DNA from: Streptococcus cuniculi
GTDB taxonomy: Bacteria; Bacillota; Bacilli; Lactobacillales; Streptococcaceae
Assembly: GCF_001921845.1 (NCBI RefSeq)
Contig: NZ_MSJM01000004.1
Location: 209,815 to 273,814 of the forward strand
Length of the DNA stretch: 64,000 bases
Reading direction: 5' to 3'
In this document: positions 1-8,816 of the stretch, in pieces
How positions within the stretch are numbered: position 1 is the first letter of the stretch
Layout of the letters: every line of letters begins with the position of its first letter
Program-made: the position numbers and the translations under genes
Notes under the pieces: generated by a model
The model's input: only the letters and a program-made list of their open reading frames with translations
Told to the model about the DNA's origin: nothing
The model's database searches: none

Positions 1-117
1 TATATGCGTATGCTTTTCGACCTTGTTTTGCTACCACTGTTTATCGGTGTGGGTTCTCAACTCATTGCGGAATGGCTAATCCGTCAGCTAGCAAACAAAC
101 GCGACAAACAACACTAG
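1..117 (+). CDS. Fst-like type I toxin peptide (5' end at window edge)
   Basis: A 35-37 residue reading frame runs from an ATG at 4 or 10 to TAG at 115-117. The peptide is a single hydrophobic helix containing the pattern P-L-F-I-G, then a W-L pair about ten residues later, then a charged tail ending KRDKQH. This is the layout of the Fst/Ldr family of membrane-damaging type I toxins. It is followed by a hairpin terminator, and an oppositely directed promoter lies beyond it, as in the enterococcal par locus. The start and its ribosome-binding site are at or beyond the window edge, so the exact N-terminus is unsure. The family call rests on the motif and the locus layout. Confidence 0.6.
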   Translation, partial: YMRMLFDLVLLPLFIGVGSQLIAEWLIRQLANKRDKQH

Positions 118-140
118 CCTGAGTGCCTTGAGCAAGCACA

Positions 141-175
141 AAAAAACACCCTCGGTTGCAGCCTTGGGTGTTTTT
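141..175. terminator. Bidirectional terminator shared by toxin and antitoxin RNAs
   Basis: An A-run and ACACCC (to 151) pair with GGGTGT and a T-run (166-175) around a loop of about 14 bases. The A and T tracts on both sides let it act on both strands. In par/Fst loci the toxin mRNA and the antisense RNA converge on such a terminator. Confidence 0.8.
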
Positions 176-206
176 CTAATGCGCTTAACTCTTCGACCTT
201 TTAAGC
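149..206 (-). ncRNA. Candidate antitoxin RNA (RNA II type)
   Basis: A well-formed minus-strand promoter at 213-241 would start an RNA near 206 that ends in the shared terminator, giving about 60 nt, the usual size of Fst-system RNA II. Its 5' part reads through 179-200, an imperfect direct copy of 4-24 at the start of the toxin frame (both contain TCGACCTT preceded by an ATGCG block). The RNA could therefore pair with the toxin start region as well as with the terminator. Inferred from sequence layout only. Confidence 0.5.
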
Positions 207-212
207 ACCTTT

Positions 213-241
213 ATTATCTAACACTTTCCTAGAAAAGTCAA
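213..241 (-). promoter_or_regulatory. Promoter of the candidate antitoxin RNA
   Basis: On the minus strand TTGACT (236-241) and GATAAT (213-218) are separated by 17 bases, close to a consensus sigma-A promoter. No protein gene follows, only the 60-base stretch ending in a terminator. Confidence 0.7.
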
Positions 242-256
242 GTATAAAACATCCTA

Positions 257-328
257 TCTCCCCTGCAGGAATCGAACCTGCAACTAATTCTTAGGAGGAA
301 TTTGTTATATCCATTTAACTAAGGGAAG
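257..328 (-). tRNA. tRNA-Arg (anticodon CCU)
   Basis: The minus strand folds into a full cloverleaf. The acceptor pairs CTTCCCT with AGGGGAG, the D stem is GTTA/TAAC, and the anticodon stem AATTC/GAATT encloses the loop CTCCTAA, giving anticodon CCU. The T arm is GCAGG-TTCGATT-CCTGC, followed by discriminator A. CCA is not encoded. It reads the AGG arginine codon. Confidence 0.93.
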
Positions 329-373
329 GTTCTTTTATTGTATCGTAGACGGGCAAAGATTGCAAGCAAAAAT

Positions 374-395
374 TAAAAAGCACCCTGACGGGTGC
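374..395 (-). terminator. Terminator downstream of rplS
   Basis: GCACCC (380-385) and GGGTGC (390-395) form a tight GC hairpin. On the minus strand it is followed by a T-rich run, about 20 bases after the rplS stop. Confidence 0.8.
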
Positions 396-417
396 TTGAT
401 GAAATCCCAATCGTTGA

Positions 418-765
418 TTAACGACGGATTTCTTTGATACGCGCAGCTTTACCTTGCAATGCACGTAGGTAGTACAATTTCGCACGACGTACTTTACCGT
501 AACGTACTACTTCGATTTTATCAACACGTGGAGTGTGGATTGGGAAGGTACGTTCTACACCGATACCGCTAGAAATTTTGCGGACAGTATACATTTCTGA
601 GATACCTTGACCTTTACGAGAGATGACAACACCCTCAAAGATCTGGATACGCTCACGAGTTCCCTCAACAACCTTCGCGTGAACACGCACAGTGTCACCA
701 GGACGGAATGCAGGGATATCAGTACGAAGTTGACCTTCTGTCAAACTTTGAATTAATGGATTCAT
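418..765 (-). CDS. rplS: 50S ribosomal protein L19
   Basis: The 115-residue protein is the standard length for L19, which sits at the 30S-50S interface of the ribosome. It begins [16 protein letters not shown] and carries the family core [16 protein letters not shown] and the basic end RIKEIRR. The start at 765 is chosen over an upstream in-frame ATG because the upstream codons spell out the Shine-Dalgarno (an AGGAG-type sequence just before 765). It is a single-gene unit with its own promoter (854-882) and terminator (374-395). The leader between promoter and start may bind the protein for autoregulation, as known for L19 leaders in Firmicutes. Confidence 0.97.
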   Translation of the reverse strand: MNPLIQSLTEGQLRTDIPAFRPGDTVRVHAKVVEGTRERIQIFEGVVISRKGQGISEMYTVRKISSGIGVERTFPIHTPRVDKIEVVRYGKVRRAKLYYLRALQGKAARIKEIRR

Positions 766-882
766 GTTTCTTTCTTCTCCTATCTTGCCAATCATGGGAG
801 CTCACGTCCCAGCGGATTAACCGTTTTTGGTGTGTCCATTACACACTTTATCTATTATATACAAAGATGCGATGATTGTAAA
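766..882 (-). promoter_or_regulatory. rplS promoter and leader (possible L19 autoregulatory leader)
   Basis: On the minus strand TTTACA (877-882) and TATAAT (854-859) are spaced by 17 bases, giving a transcript start near 847 and a leader of about 80 nt. The leader contains a hairpin with GGGA and TCCC arms (about 788-806) shortly before the Shine-Dalgarno. Position and size fit the Firmicute L19 leader motif, but I could not match the consensus in detail. The promoter is firm; the autoregulatory role is tentative. Confidence 0.5.
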
Positions 883-900
883 GTAAAATCGCTGATTATT

Positions 901-1812
901 TTATAATTCGTCTGCTATTTTATTGATTTTGCGGAGGCGATGGTTGATGCCACTTTTGGTAATCGGTTTTGAAAGGCTATCGGCTAGCTGCTGAATCGAG
1001 TAATCAGGATGCTGAATCCGTAGCTGGGCGACTTCTTGTAAGTCAGACGGCAATTGGTCCAGCCCAATCGTTTCCATGATTTTGGAAATGTTGTTAATCG
1101 TCTTCATGCTGGCTGTTACCGTGCGGGCAATATTCGCCGCTTCTGCGTTGATGGCTCGGTTGAGGTCATTGCGCGTCTCTCGTAGCAGTTTGACATTTTC
1201 AAATTCTGTCTTGGCTTCTTCCGCTCCGATAATCAAGAGAAAGTCCATGATGTCTTCTGCCCGCTGCAAGTAAGTAATACTGCCCTTGGAACGCTCGATG
1301 ACCTTGCCATCCAAGAGAAATTTTTGCAGGAGACGAGCCAAATCATGGGCATGGTCCTCGTAGATGGAGGCGATTTCTAGTTGGTATTTCCCCGTTTCTG
1401 GATCCTTGACAGAACCGCTGGCTAGAAAAGCGCCACGTAGATAGGACTGGCTCCAGCTATCCTTTTCTAAAATCGCAGGCGCAATGCCTGTCTCCAGGCC
1501 AAAAAAGCTATCCGCCAGATAGAGGTCATCTAAAATCTCATTGACCCCACTTTCCAAAAATACGGTATAAACACGGTTTTTTCGCAGATTGGTCTTTTGA
1601 TGGTGGCGAATCTCAGCCTTGACGTGGTAGAACTTGTAGAGCATCTCATAGAGATGCCGGGCAATTTTTGCATGCTCACTGCTGATGGACAGGGTGAGAC
1701 CAGACGAGGCCAAACCGAGACTGCCCGATAGCTTAATCATAGCTGCCAGTTCGCTCTTTGTCGCTTGACCTTGACTGATAATTTCTTCTTTTACTTGCAC
1801 ACTGAAACTCAT
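901..1812 (-). CDS. whiA: DNA-binding protein WhiA
   Basis: This 303-residue protein has the usual length of Firmicute WhiA. It starts [11 protein letters not shown] and has a LAGLIDADG-homing-endonuclease-like fold in the N-terminal two thirds (e.g. [13 protein letters not shown] at about 122-134). The C-terminal helix-turn-helix includes [17 protein letters not shown] and ends KINKIADEL. WhiA is linked to cell division and chromosome segregation in Firmicutes. It overlaps the end of yvcK by 4 bases (ATGA-type coupling) and is last in the ridA-rapZ-yvcK-whiA operon, an order conserved across Bacillota. Confidence 0.96.
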   Translation of the reverse strand: MSFSVQVKEEIISQGQATKSELAAMIKLSGSLGLASSGLTLSISSEHAKIARHLYEMLYKFYHVKAEIRHHQKTNLRKNRVYTVFLESGVNEILDDLYLADSFFGLETGIAPAILEKDSWSQSYLRGAFLASGSVKDPETGKYQLEIASIYEDHAHDLARLLQKFLLDGKVIERSKGSITYLQRAEDIMDFLLIIGAEEAKTEFENVKLLRETRNDLNRAINAEAANIARTVTASMKTINNISKIMETIGLDQLPSDLQEVAQLRIQHPDYSIQQLADSLSKPITKSGINHRLRKINKIADEL

Positions 1813-2783
1813 GATTTCACCTGCAAGATTTTCAAGAGTTCTTCGACAACCAAGTCCCCATCGTGAAAGGCTCCCCCATTTTCAAGCCGCAAGAAATTGG
1901 ACGATATCACCCGTTGAGCTTGTGATTGTAAGCCTGTAAAGTCGTGCTTGACCTGCACAAGATATTCATCAAACTGGTGGGTATTCATATAGTCTTGCGG
2001 GACAGGCTCAATATTGACCAGCACGGTATCGATACAGTCTGCCCCTAGATGCTTGTTCAAGACACGTACGTGGTCGGCATCACTAAAGAATTCTGTTTCG
2101 CCCCGCTGGGTCATGATATTGCAGACATAGGTCACATCTGCCTTGGTTTCTTTTAAGGCTTGACCGATTTCTGAAATCATGAGATTGGGTAAGATAGAGG
2201 TAAACAGGGAGCCAGGTCCAAGGACAATCATGTCGCTTTCCAAGATGCTCTCCACCACCTTCCGGCTGGCAGTTGGCTCATCCTGATTGTAAGAATTGGT
2301 CACATAGACGTGGTCAATCATGCCCTTGTAGCCTGCTATCTTACTTTCTCCGACCACCTCATGACCGTCTGTAAACACGGCATGAAGGGTCAAGGCATTT
2401 TCACTAGAGGGATAGATTTTCCCTGTTGTGTGGAAGAACTTGGACAAGAGCTGCATGGCATGGTAGGTGGATCCCTGCATTTCAGAGATACCTGCGATAA
2501 TCAGATTTCCCAAGGGATGACCCGCTAGCGCTCCGTCTGTTTCTGCAAAGCGGTACTGAAAGATGCGCTCATAGAGTTTTGGCATATCAGACATGGCGAG
2601 CAGGACATTTCTCAAATCACCGGGTGGCGTCATCTGCAAGGCATGACGGATTTCACCTGACGAGCCCCCATCATCTGCTACCGTCACGATGGCTGTAATG
2701 TCTACATCCTTGTCGCGTAGGCTTTTGAGAATGACAGGAATGCCTGTACCGCCTCCGATGACGGCAATTTTAGGTTTTCTCAT
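1809..2783 (-). CDS. yvcK: YvcK/CofD-like gluconeogenesis factor
   Basis: A 324-residue cytoplasmic protein opening [20 protein letters not shown], where the GGGTG loop is the nucleotide-sugar binding site of the YvcK/CofD fold. The segments [13 protein letters not shown] and [13 protein letters not shown] are family signatures. YvcK binds UDP-sugars and affects cell shape and carbon use in Bacillus and Listeria. I chose the start at 2783 because it begins at the conserved MRKPK and overlaps the rapZ stop by 4 bases. An in-frame ATG 60 bases upstream adds residues that belong to the rapZ reading region and lacks conservation. Confidence 0.94.
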   Translation of the reverse strand: MRKPKIAVIGGGTGIPVILKSLRDKDVDITAIVTVADDGGSSGEIRHALQMTPPGDLRNVLLAMSDMPKLYERIFQYRFAETDGALAGHPLGNLIIAGISEMQGSTYHAMQLLSKFFHTTGKIYPSSENALTLHAVFTDGHEVVGESKIAGYKGMIDHVYVTNSYNQDEPTASRKVVESILESDMIVLGPGSLFTSILPNLMISEIGQALKETKADVTYVCNIMTQRGETEFFSDADHVRVLNKHLGADCIDTVLVNIEPVPQDYMNTHQFDEYLVQVKHDFTGLQSQAQRVISSNFLRLENGGAFHDGDLVVEELLKILQVKS

Positions 2784-3667
2784 GAACGATTGACCGTTTC
2801 CTTTCGTCTGTCTTTGTCGCGGTGACTGAGGTTGACCGTCCACCCTTTTTGCAAATCATCAGAAAGACGCTTCGCAAAGGCAACGCTGCGGTGCTGACCA
2901 CCCGTACAGCCAACTGCAATGGTCAGGACAGACTTGCCTTCCTTTTGATAGCCCGGTAAAATCGGCTCAATCAAGCCCAGTAAATGGCGGTAAAATTCCT
3001 CGGATTCCTCATGCTCCATGACATAGTTGAAGACTGGCTCATCTAGCCCTGTCAGATTGCGCAATTCCACTTGATAATATGGATTTGGCAAGAAGCGTAC
3101 ATCAAAGACTAAGTCCGCATCAAGTGGCAAACCGTATTTGAAGCCAAAAGAGATGACTTCCACTCGGAAAGAGGGCTGGTTGGTTAGGCTGGCAAATTGG
3201 TCTGAAATTTCCTTACGGAGATTACGAGGCGTCAACTCTGTCGTATCAATCACATTTTGGCTCATATTTTTAAGCGGTGCTAGCAATTCACGCTCCAGTT
3301 GAATTCCATCCAGAACCCGGCCATCTGCTGCAAGTGGGTGCAAACGGCGTGTTTCCTTATAACGAGCCACTAATTCACTATCGGTCGCATCTAAAAAGAG
3401 AATCTTAAAGTCCACATCGTCAGCCGCTTCAATCTCATCTAAGACCTGACGGATTTCCGCAAAAAAGGAACGGCTCCGCATATCCACAACAACTGCGACC
3501 TTGTCATTGTCCTGACTGTGGCGGATTAATTCTAAGAATTTTGGCAAAAGGGCTGGAGGCATATTGTCGACTGTAAAATAACCCAAATCTTCAAAAGACT
3601 GGATGGCAACCGTCTTTCCAGCACCTGACATTCCTGTGACAATCACAAGATGGAGTTTTTCAGACAT
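2780..3667 (-). CDS. rapZ: RNase adapter/nucleotide-binding protein RapZ
   Basis: The 295-residue P-loop protein carries Walker A GMSGAGKT at residues 12-19 and a C-terminal domain with [11 protein letters not shown] and a basic end (HRDKDRRKE). RapZ of E. coli directs GlmZ RNA decay; in Firmicutes (YvcJ) the role is less clear and is tied to competence and nucleotide binding. It is 11 bases downstream of ridA and overlaps yvcK, so the four genes form one operon. Family identity is clear; the physiological target in this organism is unknown. Confidence 0.95.
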   Translation of the reverse strand: MSEKLHLVIVTGMSGAGKTVAIQSFEDLGYFTVDNMPPALLPKFLELIRHSQDNDKVAVVVDMRSRSFFAEIRQVLDEIEAADDVDFKILFLDATDSELVARYKETRRLHPLAADGRVLDGIQLERELLAPLKNMSQNVIDTTELTPRNLRKEISDQFASLTNQPSFRVEVISFGFKYGLPLDADLVFDVRFLPNPYYQVELRNLTGLDEPVFNYVMEHEESEEFYRHLLGLIEPILPGYQKEGKSVLTIAVGCTGGQHRSVAFAKRLSDDLQKGWTVNLSHRDKDRRKETVNRS

Positions 3668-3678
3668 CGTTTTCCTCT

Positions 3679-4059
3679 CTAATTTTCTACTGCTGCAATG
3701 ACTTCAATTTCCACTTTCACATCGCGTGGCAGGCGAGCCACTTCGACGGCTGAACGAGCTGGAAATTCAGCTGAAAAAGCCGTCTTATAGACTTCATTAA
3801 AGGCCACAAAGTCATTCATATCACTCAAGAAACACGTCGTTTTCACCACATGGTCAAAATCGGTCCCCGCCTCTGTTAAAATTGCGCGGATATTGTTCAA
3901 CACCTGCACGGTTTGTTCTTCAATCGTTGTACCGACAACCTCACCCGTTTCTGGAGACAGGGGCACTTGACCTGATGCAAATAACAAATTTCCCACAATC
4001 TTTCCTTGGACGTAAGGACCGATGGCTGCTGGGGCTTTATCTGTGTGAACTGTTCTCAT
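3679..4059 (-). CDS. ridA: RidA family enamine/imine deaminase
   Basis: This protein of 126 residues belongs to the RidA/YjgF family, which hydrolyses reactive 2-aminoacrylate-type enamines. Family motifs are [19 protein letters not shown] near the N-terminus and [20 protein letters not shown] near the C-terminus; the arginine in PARSAVEV is the carboxylate-binding residue. The sequence before it reads AGAGG, T, ATG AAA ATG. The second ATG (4059) has the better 7-base spacing and is chosen; the first ATG (4065) would add two residues. It leads the rapZ-yvcK-whiA operon. Confidence 0.93.
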   Translation of the reverse strand: MRTVHTDKAPAAIGPYVQGKIVGNLLFASGQVPLSPETGEVVGTTIEEQTVQVLNNIRAILTEAGTDFDHVVKTTCFLSDMNDFVAFNEVYKTAFSAEFPARSAVEVARLPRDVKVEIEVIAAVEN

Positions 4060-4084
4060 TTTCATACCTCTTTCGTTTTTCTTT

Positions 4085-4155
4085 ATTATAGCATATTTTT
4101 AGCAAATACGAGGCAAATCGTTCTTTCCGACTTCTGCACCTCTTTGGTGTATAAT
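4085..4155. promoter_or_regulatory. Divergent promoters for ridA and the OsmC gene
   Basis: On the minus strand TGCTATAAT (plus 4085-4093) is an extended -10 box about 25 bases before ridA. On the plus strand TATAAT (4150-4155) serves the OsmC gene that starts at 4189 with an AGGAGG ribosome-binding site. No convincing -35 was found for either. Confidence 0.6.
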
Positions 4156-4188
4156 AAAATCAGATAATTCCATTCACAGGAGGTTTTT

Positions 4189-4599
4189 ATGCTTTATTCC
4201 GTTACCGCGACAAATCAAGAAGGGATTCATGGTATCGTTTCCCTTTCCAGTCAAAAATCGTTCCCAACTGCCCATCCCCTGACAACAGATGAAGGCTTTA
4301 ACCCCGAAGAACTCATGGCAACTGCTTGGGCCACTTGCCTCAACGCAACCATTCAAGCCCTCTTAGAAAGTCAGAAACAGGCGCGTCCATCACGGGTTGA
4401 GGTGACCTGTGAACTCCACCGAGAAGCCACTATTGGCACAGGCTACTACTTTCAAGTCAATGCTAGAGCCAGTATTCAAGGATTCACACTTGAAGAAGCT
4501 GAAAGCCTCGTCCAGCAGGCCCACAAACGTTGCCCCATTTCCAAACTCATCGCCCAAAGTCAGACCATTTCACTTCAAACCGTTGAGTGGAATACATAA
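4189..4599 (+). CDS. OsmC/Ohr family peroxiredoxin-like protein
   Basis: A 136-residue protein with the OsmC layout. The first family cysteine lies in ATAWATCLNATIQALL (about residues 44-59) and the second in KRCPISKLI near the C-terminus. These two cysteines reduce organic hydroperoxides in OsmC and Ohr proteins. Both are present, so catalysis is plausible; the sequence does not tell whether it is nearer Ohr or OsmC. It is a single-gene unit with an AGGAGG site 7 bases before ATG and a bidirectional terminator shared with asnS. Confidence 0.88.
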   Translation: MLYSVTATNQEGIHGIVSLSSQKSFPTAHPLTTDEGFNPEELMATAWATCLNATIQALLESQKQARPSRVEVTCELHREATIGTGYYFQVNARASIQGFTLEEAESLVQQAHKRCPISKLIAQSQTISLQTVEWNT

Positions 4600-4622
4600 A
4601 AAAGCGCCTGAGGCGCTTTTTT
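4598..4622. terminator. Bidirectional terminator between the OsmC gene and asnS
   Basis: AAAAGCGCC and GGCGCTTTT form a 9-bp stem with a TGA loop. The T-run and A-run flank it symmetrically, and it overlaps the OsmC stop codon region. Confidence 0.9.
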
Positions 4623-4628
4623 ATATCT

Positions 4629-5975
4629 TTACGGTTTAATCCGGTGCAACATGCGTGGGAATGGGATGGCTTCACGGATATGTTTGGTACCTGCGACAAA
4701 GGTTACCATCCGCTCGATACCGATTCCAAATCCTGCGTGGGGAACTGAGCCGTATTTACGGAGGTCAAGATAGAATTCATACTCTGACTTGTCCATTTCA
4801 AGGGCTTCCATTTTCGCAACAAGGGCATCGTAGTCATCCTCACGGACAGAGCCGCCGATGATTTCACCGTAGCCTTCTGGTGCAAGAAGATCCGCACAAA
4901 GGACACGCTCTGGATTGCCAGGAACTGGTTTCATGTAGAAAGCCTTGAAGCTAGCTGGATAGTTGACGACAAAGGTCGGTACACCAAAGTAGTTTGAAAT
5001 CCATGTTTCATGCGGAGAACCAAAATCATCTCCATGCTCTACGTGCTCATAGTCCGTATCTTCATCCGCTTCATGCTCTTGTAAAAGACTAATCGCATCA
5101 TCGTAAGACACACGCTTGAATGGCTCTGCAATGTATTTCTTCAAGAGGTCCGTATCACGTTCCAAAGTCTCAAGCGCCTGCGGTGCACGGTCTAGAACAC
5201 CTTGAATAAGGGCCTTCACATAGGCTTCTTGCAAATCAAGCGATTCTTCGTGTGAAAGGAATGAATACTCCGCATCCATCATCCAAAACTCGGTCAAGTG
5301 ACGGCGGGTTTTTGATTTTTCCGCGCGGAATACCGGTCCAAAGTCAAAGACACGACCGAGCGCCATCGCTCCAGCTTCCAAGTACAACTGACCTGATTGG
5401 CTCAAATAAGCTGGGGTGCCAAAGTAGTCCGTTTCAAAGAGTTCTGTTGAGTCCTCTGCCGCATTTCCAGACAAGATGGGGCTGTCAAACTTAATAAAGC
5501 CATTCTTGTCAAAGAATTCATAGGTTGCATAGATAATGGCGTTACGGATTTGCATAATGGCCATTTGCTTGCGAGAACGCAACCACAAATGACGGTTGTC
5601 CATGAGGAAATCCGTTCCGTGTTCTTTTGGCGTAATCGGATAATCCTTTGATTCACCAACTACCTCAAGGTCCGTAATATCTAGCTCATAGCCGAATTTT
5701 GAACGCTCATCTTCCTTGACAATTCCTGTCACAAGAACAGATGTTTCTTGGCTGAGTCGTTTCACAGTATCAAACTTAGCTGCTCCTTCTTCCTCACCAA
5801 AGGTTTCGATAAAGTTCGGTTTAAAGGCAACAGCTTGGAAAAAGGCTGTTCCGTCACGGAGTTGCAAGAAGGCCAGTTTTCCTTTGCCTGATTTGTTGGC
5901 AACCCAAGCACCAATCGTCACTTTTTCTCCAACATGGTCTTTGACATCAATAATCGCTACTAAATCTTTAGACAT
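4629..5975 (-). CDS. asnS: Asparaginyl-tRNA synthetase
   Basis: A 448-residue class IIb aminoacyl-tRNA synthetase that charges tRNA-Asn. The N-terminal OB-fold contains [18 protein letters not shown]. The catalytic domain has motif 2 ([19 protein letters not shown]) and motif 3 ([12 protein letters not shown]). The motif [10 protein letters not shown] separates AsnRS from AspRS, and the length matches streptococcal AsnRS. A weak AAGAG site precedes the ATG at 5975. It is probably transcribed alone from the short gap after the VOC gene or from further upstream. Confidence 0.97.
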   Translation of the reverse strand: MSKDLVAIIDVKDHVGEKVTIGAWVANKSGKGKLAFLQLRDGTAFFQAVAFKPNFIETFGEEEGAAKFDTVKRLSQETSVLVTGIVKEDERSKFGYELDITDLEVVGESKDYPITPKEHGTDFLMDNRHLWLRSRKQMAIMQIRNAIIYATYEFFDKNGFIKFDSPILSGNAAEDSTELFETDYFGTPAYLSQSGQLYLEAGAMALGRVFDFGPVFRAEKSKTRRHLTEFWMMDAEYSFLSHEESLDLQEAYVKALIQGVLDRAPQALETLERDTDLLKKYIAEPFKRVSYDDAISLLQEHEADEDTDYEHVEHGDDFGSPHETWISNYFGVPTFVVNYPASFKAFYMKPVPGNPERVLCADLLAPEGYGEIIGGSVREDDYDALVAKMEALEMDKSEYEFYLDLRKYGSVPHAGFGIGIERMVTFVAGTKHIREAIPFPRMLHRIKP

Positions 5976-6047
5976 AATTTCTCTTTTCTTTTTCTATCGT
6001 AATCGTTTATCAGTTAAATATTTAAAATTGCAATTTTACTTTATTCG

Positions 6048-6422
6048 CTATTCATGTTTGACATGGCAGACAGCTTCAATATTATTGCCATCTGGATCTA
6101 TCAAAAAAGCTGCATAATAATTGGCATGATAGTGTGGTCGAAAACCTGGCCTACCATTATCTCTACCGCCAGCTGCCAAACCAGCTTGGTAAAACAACTC
6201 CACTTCTGTATGAGTTTTCGCATGAAAAGCAACATGCATGGGAACTTGTTCACCCGTTTCTAGCCAGAAATCTCCACCAGGGTCTGTACTAGACTTTTCT
6301 CCAAAACTAACCGCATGGTCATGATCAAATCGAATCTCGTACCCGAGCGGAGCTAGTGTTTTTTGGTAAAAAATTTTTGACACTGGCAAGTCCTTGACTC
6401 GAATACTCAAATGGTCAATCAT
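6048..6422 (-). CDS. VOC (glyoxalase-like) family protein
   Basis: A 124-residue protein with the paired beta-alpha-beta units of the vicinal oxygen chelate fold. It opens MIDHLSIRVKDLPVSKIFYQKTL, in which His4 is a usual metal ligand position, and ends with the family pattern AAFLIDPDGNNIEAV, in which the glutamate is the usual C-terminal ligand. The substrate cannot be told; relatives include fosfomycin-resistance-like and glyoxalase proteins, and this short form is usually annotated only at family level. It follows the aminotransferase gene by 9 bases with a GAGGTGG ribosome-binding site and is probably co-transcribed. Confidence 0.88.
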   Translation of the reverse strand: MIDHLSIRVKDLPVSKIFYQKTLAPLGYEIRFDHDHAVSFGEKSSTDPGGDFWLETGEQVPMHVAFHAKTHTEVELFYQAGLAAGGRDNGRPGFRPHYHANYYAAFLIDPDGNNIEAVCHVKHE

Positions 6423-6431
6423 AGAGCCACC

Positions 6432-7613
6432 TCAATCATTTTCCATAAAGGTATGCAGTCGTTGAATGGCTTCTTTGAGGGTGTCAAGGTCTGTAGCATA
6501 GCTGAGACGGACATTTTCTGGTGCGCCAAAGCCTGCTCCTGTCACTAAGGCAACACCTACTTCTTCCAAAATCGCTGTGGTAAATTCGGTCACATCCGTA
6601 AAGCCTTTCATTTCCATAGCTTTTTTGACATTTGGGAAGAGGTAGAAAGCTCCTTGCGGTTTGACCACTTCAAATCCTGGTACTTGAGCAAGCAAGGGAT
6701 AGATGGTATTGAGCCGTTCCTCGAAAGCCTGTCGCATATGCTCAACGGTATCTTGCTCACCGCTAAGCGCTTCAATCGCCGCATATTGAGCGGCTGCTGT
6801 CGGATTGGACGTTGTTTGCCCTGCAATCTTACTCATGGCAGCAATAATCTCTGCCTCACCTACTGCATAACCAATCCGCCAACCCGTCATGGCATAGGTT
6901 TTGGATACCCCGTTGATTACCACCGTCTGCTTCCGAATGGCTTCTGACAGACTAGAAATCGGTGTGAAGGTATGACCATTATAGACCAGACGCCCATAAA
7001 TATCATCTGCCAAAATCAGAATATCATGCGCAACAGCCCAATTTCCAATCGCAAGGAGCTCGTCCTTACTGTAAATCATCCCCGTTGGATTAGACGGTGA
7101 ATTGAGCACCAAGACCTTGGTCTTGTCTGTCCGCGCTGCTTCTAGTTGCTCCACCGTTACCTTAAAGTCATTTGCTTCTGTTGCCTGAACAAAGACTGGC
7201 ACGCCTTCTGCCATTTTGATTTGGTCTGCGTAGCTGACCCAGTAAGGAGTTGGAATGATGACCTCATCAAGTGGATTGATAACACTCATGAAAAAGGTAT
7301 AGAGGGAGAATTTGGCTCCCGTTGCGACTGTCACCTGATTAGGAGCGACTGCGTATCCGTAAAATTTCTCAAAATACTGGCTAATCGCTGCTTTCAACTC
7401 TGGAAGACCACTTGCAACCGTGTAAAAACTAGCACGACCGTCTTTAATCGAGCGGATAGCTGCTTCTTGGATATTTGCTGGAGTGGTAAAGTCAGGCTCT
7501 CCCAAGGTCAGAGACAAGATATCCTTGCCTTCTGCCTTTAAGGCCTTGGCACGCGCCCCCGCCGCCAAGGTCACACTTTCTTCCATTTCAAGCACTCGTT
7601 TTGATAACTTCAT
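6432..7613 (-). CDS. aspC: Class I PLP-dependent aminotransferase (aspartate aminotransferase type)
   Basis: The 393-residue enzyme is a fold-type I aminotransferase. Visible motifs are LTLGEPDFTTP (N-terminal substrate loop), NSPSNPTG (cofactor loop), ILADDIYGRLVYNG, and GVSKTYAMTGWRIGYA holding the PLP lysine. The closest families are Bacillus AspB/PatA type aspartate aminotransferases, which exchange amino groups between aspartate and 2-oxoglutarate. The exact substrate range is inferred. It overlaps the YpmB-like gene by 4 bases, an arrangement kept in many Bacillota. Confidence 0.9.
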   Translation of the reverse strand: MKLSKRVLEMEESVTLAAGARAKALKAEGKDILSLTLGEPDFTTPANIQEAAIRSIKDGRASFYTVASGLPELKAAISQYFEKFYGYAVAPNQVTVATGAKFSLYTFFMSVINPLDEVIIPTPYWVSYADQIKMAEGVPVFVQATEANDFKVTVEQLEAARTDKTKVLVLNSPSNPTGMIYSKDELLAIGNWAVAHDILILADDIYGRLVYNGHTFTPISSLSEAIRKQTVVINGVSKTYAMTGWRIGYAVGEAEIIAAMSKIAGQTTSNPTAAAQYAAIEALSGEQDTVEHMRQAFEERLNTIYPLLAQVPGFEVVKPQGAFYLFPNVKKAMEMKGFTDVTEFTTAILEEVGVALVTGAGFGAPENVRLSYATDLDTLKEAIQRLHTFMEND

Positions 7614-8107
7614 ATTCCCTCCTTGCTCAGCAATTTCCCACCTTCAAACGCAATGGCATAGTAGGTCTGACCAGATTTCACTTCCCAAATCGGCTGATTT
7701 TTAAAGTAGCCAAAGGTCACTTTTGAAATCTCTCCAGCCCCATTTTCTTTGGCAATGGTTTTCGCCTCTTCTTGAGAAATCCCTTCTGCCACCTTATAAA
7801 CAAGAATTTCCGACGATTCTTCTGGTATCAAGACCAATACGTCTTCGTCTGCCTGATTTTTTCCAGCCACGCTATAATAGCTCTTCTCACCATTGTAGCG
7901 AGCGACCTTAGAAATAGAGGTCACGCCTGCATACTGGGTTGCCACCTGCTCTGCCTGCTCTTGTCCCTGTAAAAAAGGACGCGCCGACACTTCCAAAATA
8001 TACAAGATTGAAAAAACAATAACAGATACAAGGACAAATACTCCGATGAGGGATTGCTTGCCAAGCGTCATACTGGATTTACTGGTGCGATTTCTCTTTT
8101 TTGCCAT
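7610..8107 (-). CDS. YpmB-like DUF5590 membrane protein
   Basis: This 165-residue protein has a basic N-terminus, one membrane segment at about residues 19-42 (LIGVFVLVSVIVFSILYIL) and an extracytoplasmic part of two PepSY-like repeats (QAEQVATQYAGVTSI and EEAKTIAKENGAGEI, then YYAIAFEGG). It matches the YpmB/DUF5590 family, often encoded beside the aspartate aminotransferase and asnS in Bacillota; function unknown. A TATAAT lies only 9 bases before the ATG and no Shine-Dalgarno is visible, so the mRNA may have a 2-3 nt leader. Confidence 0.85.
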   Translation of the reverse strand: MAKKRNRTSKSSMTLGKQSLIGVFVLVSVIVFSILYILEVSARPFLQGQEQAEQVATQYAGVTSISKVARYNGEKSYYSVAGKNQADEDVLVLIPEESSEILVYKVAEGISQEEAKTIAKENGAGEISKVTFGYFKNQPIWEVKSGQTYYAIAFEGGKLLSKEGI

Positions 8108-8220
8108 AATAGAATTATTATACTATATATTGGTGCAGAATGCCATTTTTTCTGGCAATTTATACCAATTTTTTCAACACCCTCCCCCTATTTCTCCTCA
8201 AAAACGCAAAGCGCTTCTTC

Positions 8221-8249
8221 TTGCAGTTCTGCCCAATTCTTGCTACACT
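8221..8249 (+). promoter_or_regulatory. Promoter of the MarR gene (leaderless configuration)
   Basis: TTGCAG (8221-8226), 17 bases, then TACACT (8244-8249) preceded by TG, giving an extended -10. The ATG at 8256 begins 6 bases after the -10 box, at the expected transcription start. Confidence 0.65.
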
Positions 8250-8255
8250 ATTCCT

Positions 8256-8699
8256 ATGATAGAAAATGTACAAAAAGCCTTAGAAAAGAATCAAGAAGCC
8301 CTGCGCAGCCTGGTCATTCTCCACCGCGCCTCTGATACCATTTACAAACAAGAAATCGAAACCATAAAAAAGTACAACTTGACCATGGGGCAATTCGGAG
8401 TGCTAGAAGCTCTTTACAATAAAGGCGACCTCCGCATTCAGGAACTGATTGACAAGCTCCTCAGCACGTCTGGCAATATGACGGTCGTGATTAAAAATAT
8501 GATTCGAGACGGTTATATCACCAAAGTACCCGATTGTCATGATAAACGAGCGTCTCGGATTCACCTGACCGATCTTGGTCGCAAGACAATCGAGGCCATT
8601 CTCCCCGAACATTATGATAATATCGGGCGTATTTTTGGTGTACTCAACCTTGAAGAGCAAGAAACACTCAATGCAATTTTAAAAAAATTCAAAAGATGA
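8256..8699 (+). CDS. MarR family transcriptional regulator
   Basis: A 147-residue winged-helix protein. The DNA-binding part spans about 40-110 (GQFGVLEALYNKGDLRIQEL, recognition helix around STSGNMTVVIKNMI, wing with DKRASRIHLTDLGRK). It resembles the streptococcal MarR regulators next to NADPH-dependent FMN reductases and probably controls the following gene at 8817. The ATG at 8256 is preferred because the family core starts just after it and a good promoter ends 6 bases upstream. There is no Shine-Dalgarno. Confidence 0.88.
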   Translation: MIENVQKALEKNQEALRSLVILHRASDTIYKQEIETIKKYNLTMGQFGVLEALYNKGDLRIQELIDKLLSTSGNMTVVIKNMIRDGYITKVPDCHDKRASRIHLTDLGRKTIEAILPEHYDNIGRIFGVLNLEEQETLNAILKKFKR

Positions 8700-8709
8700 A
8701 ACAATTTTA

Positions 8710-8738
8710 TTGCTAATTAGTGATAATTTTGTTATTCT
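8710..8738 (+). promoter_or_regulatory. Promoter and possible MarR operator before the FMN reductase gene
   Basis: TTGCTA (8710-8715) and TATTCT (8733-8738) are 17 bases apart. The palindrome CTAATTAG (8713-8720) overlaps the -35 box and lies in an AT-rich imperfect dyad, a typical place for a MarR dimer to block RNA polymerase. That the upstream MarR protein binds here is an inference from position. Confidence 0.45.
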
Positions 8739-8816
8739 ATACTCATCGCTTTCGTCATCGAGTATGCTCACCCATCGATGAAAGCACATTTTACACTTTT
8801 AAAGGAGGCCATCTCA

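Noticed and set aside
4059..4188. A riboswitch between ridA and the OsmC gene.
   Set aside because: Only short divergent leaders and promoters are seen; no conserved aptamer strand could be recognised.
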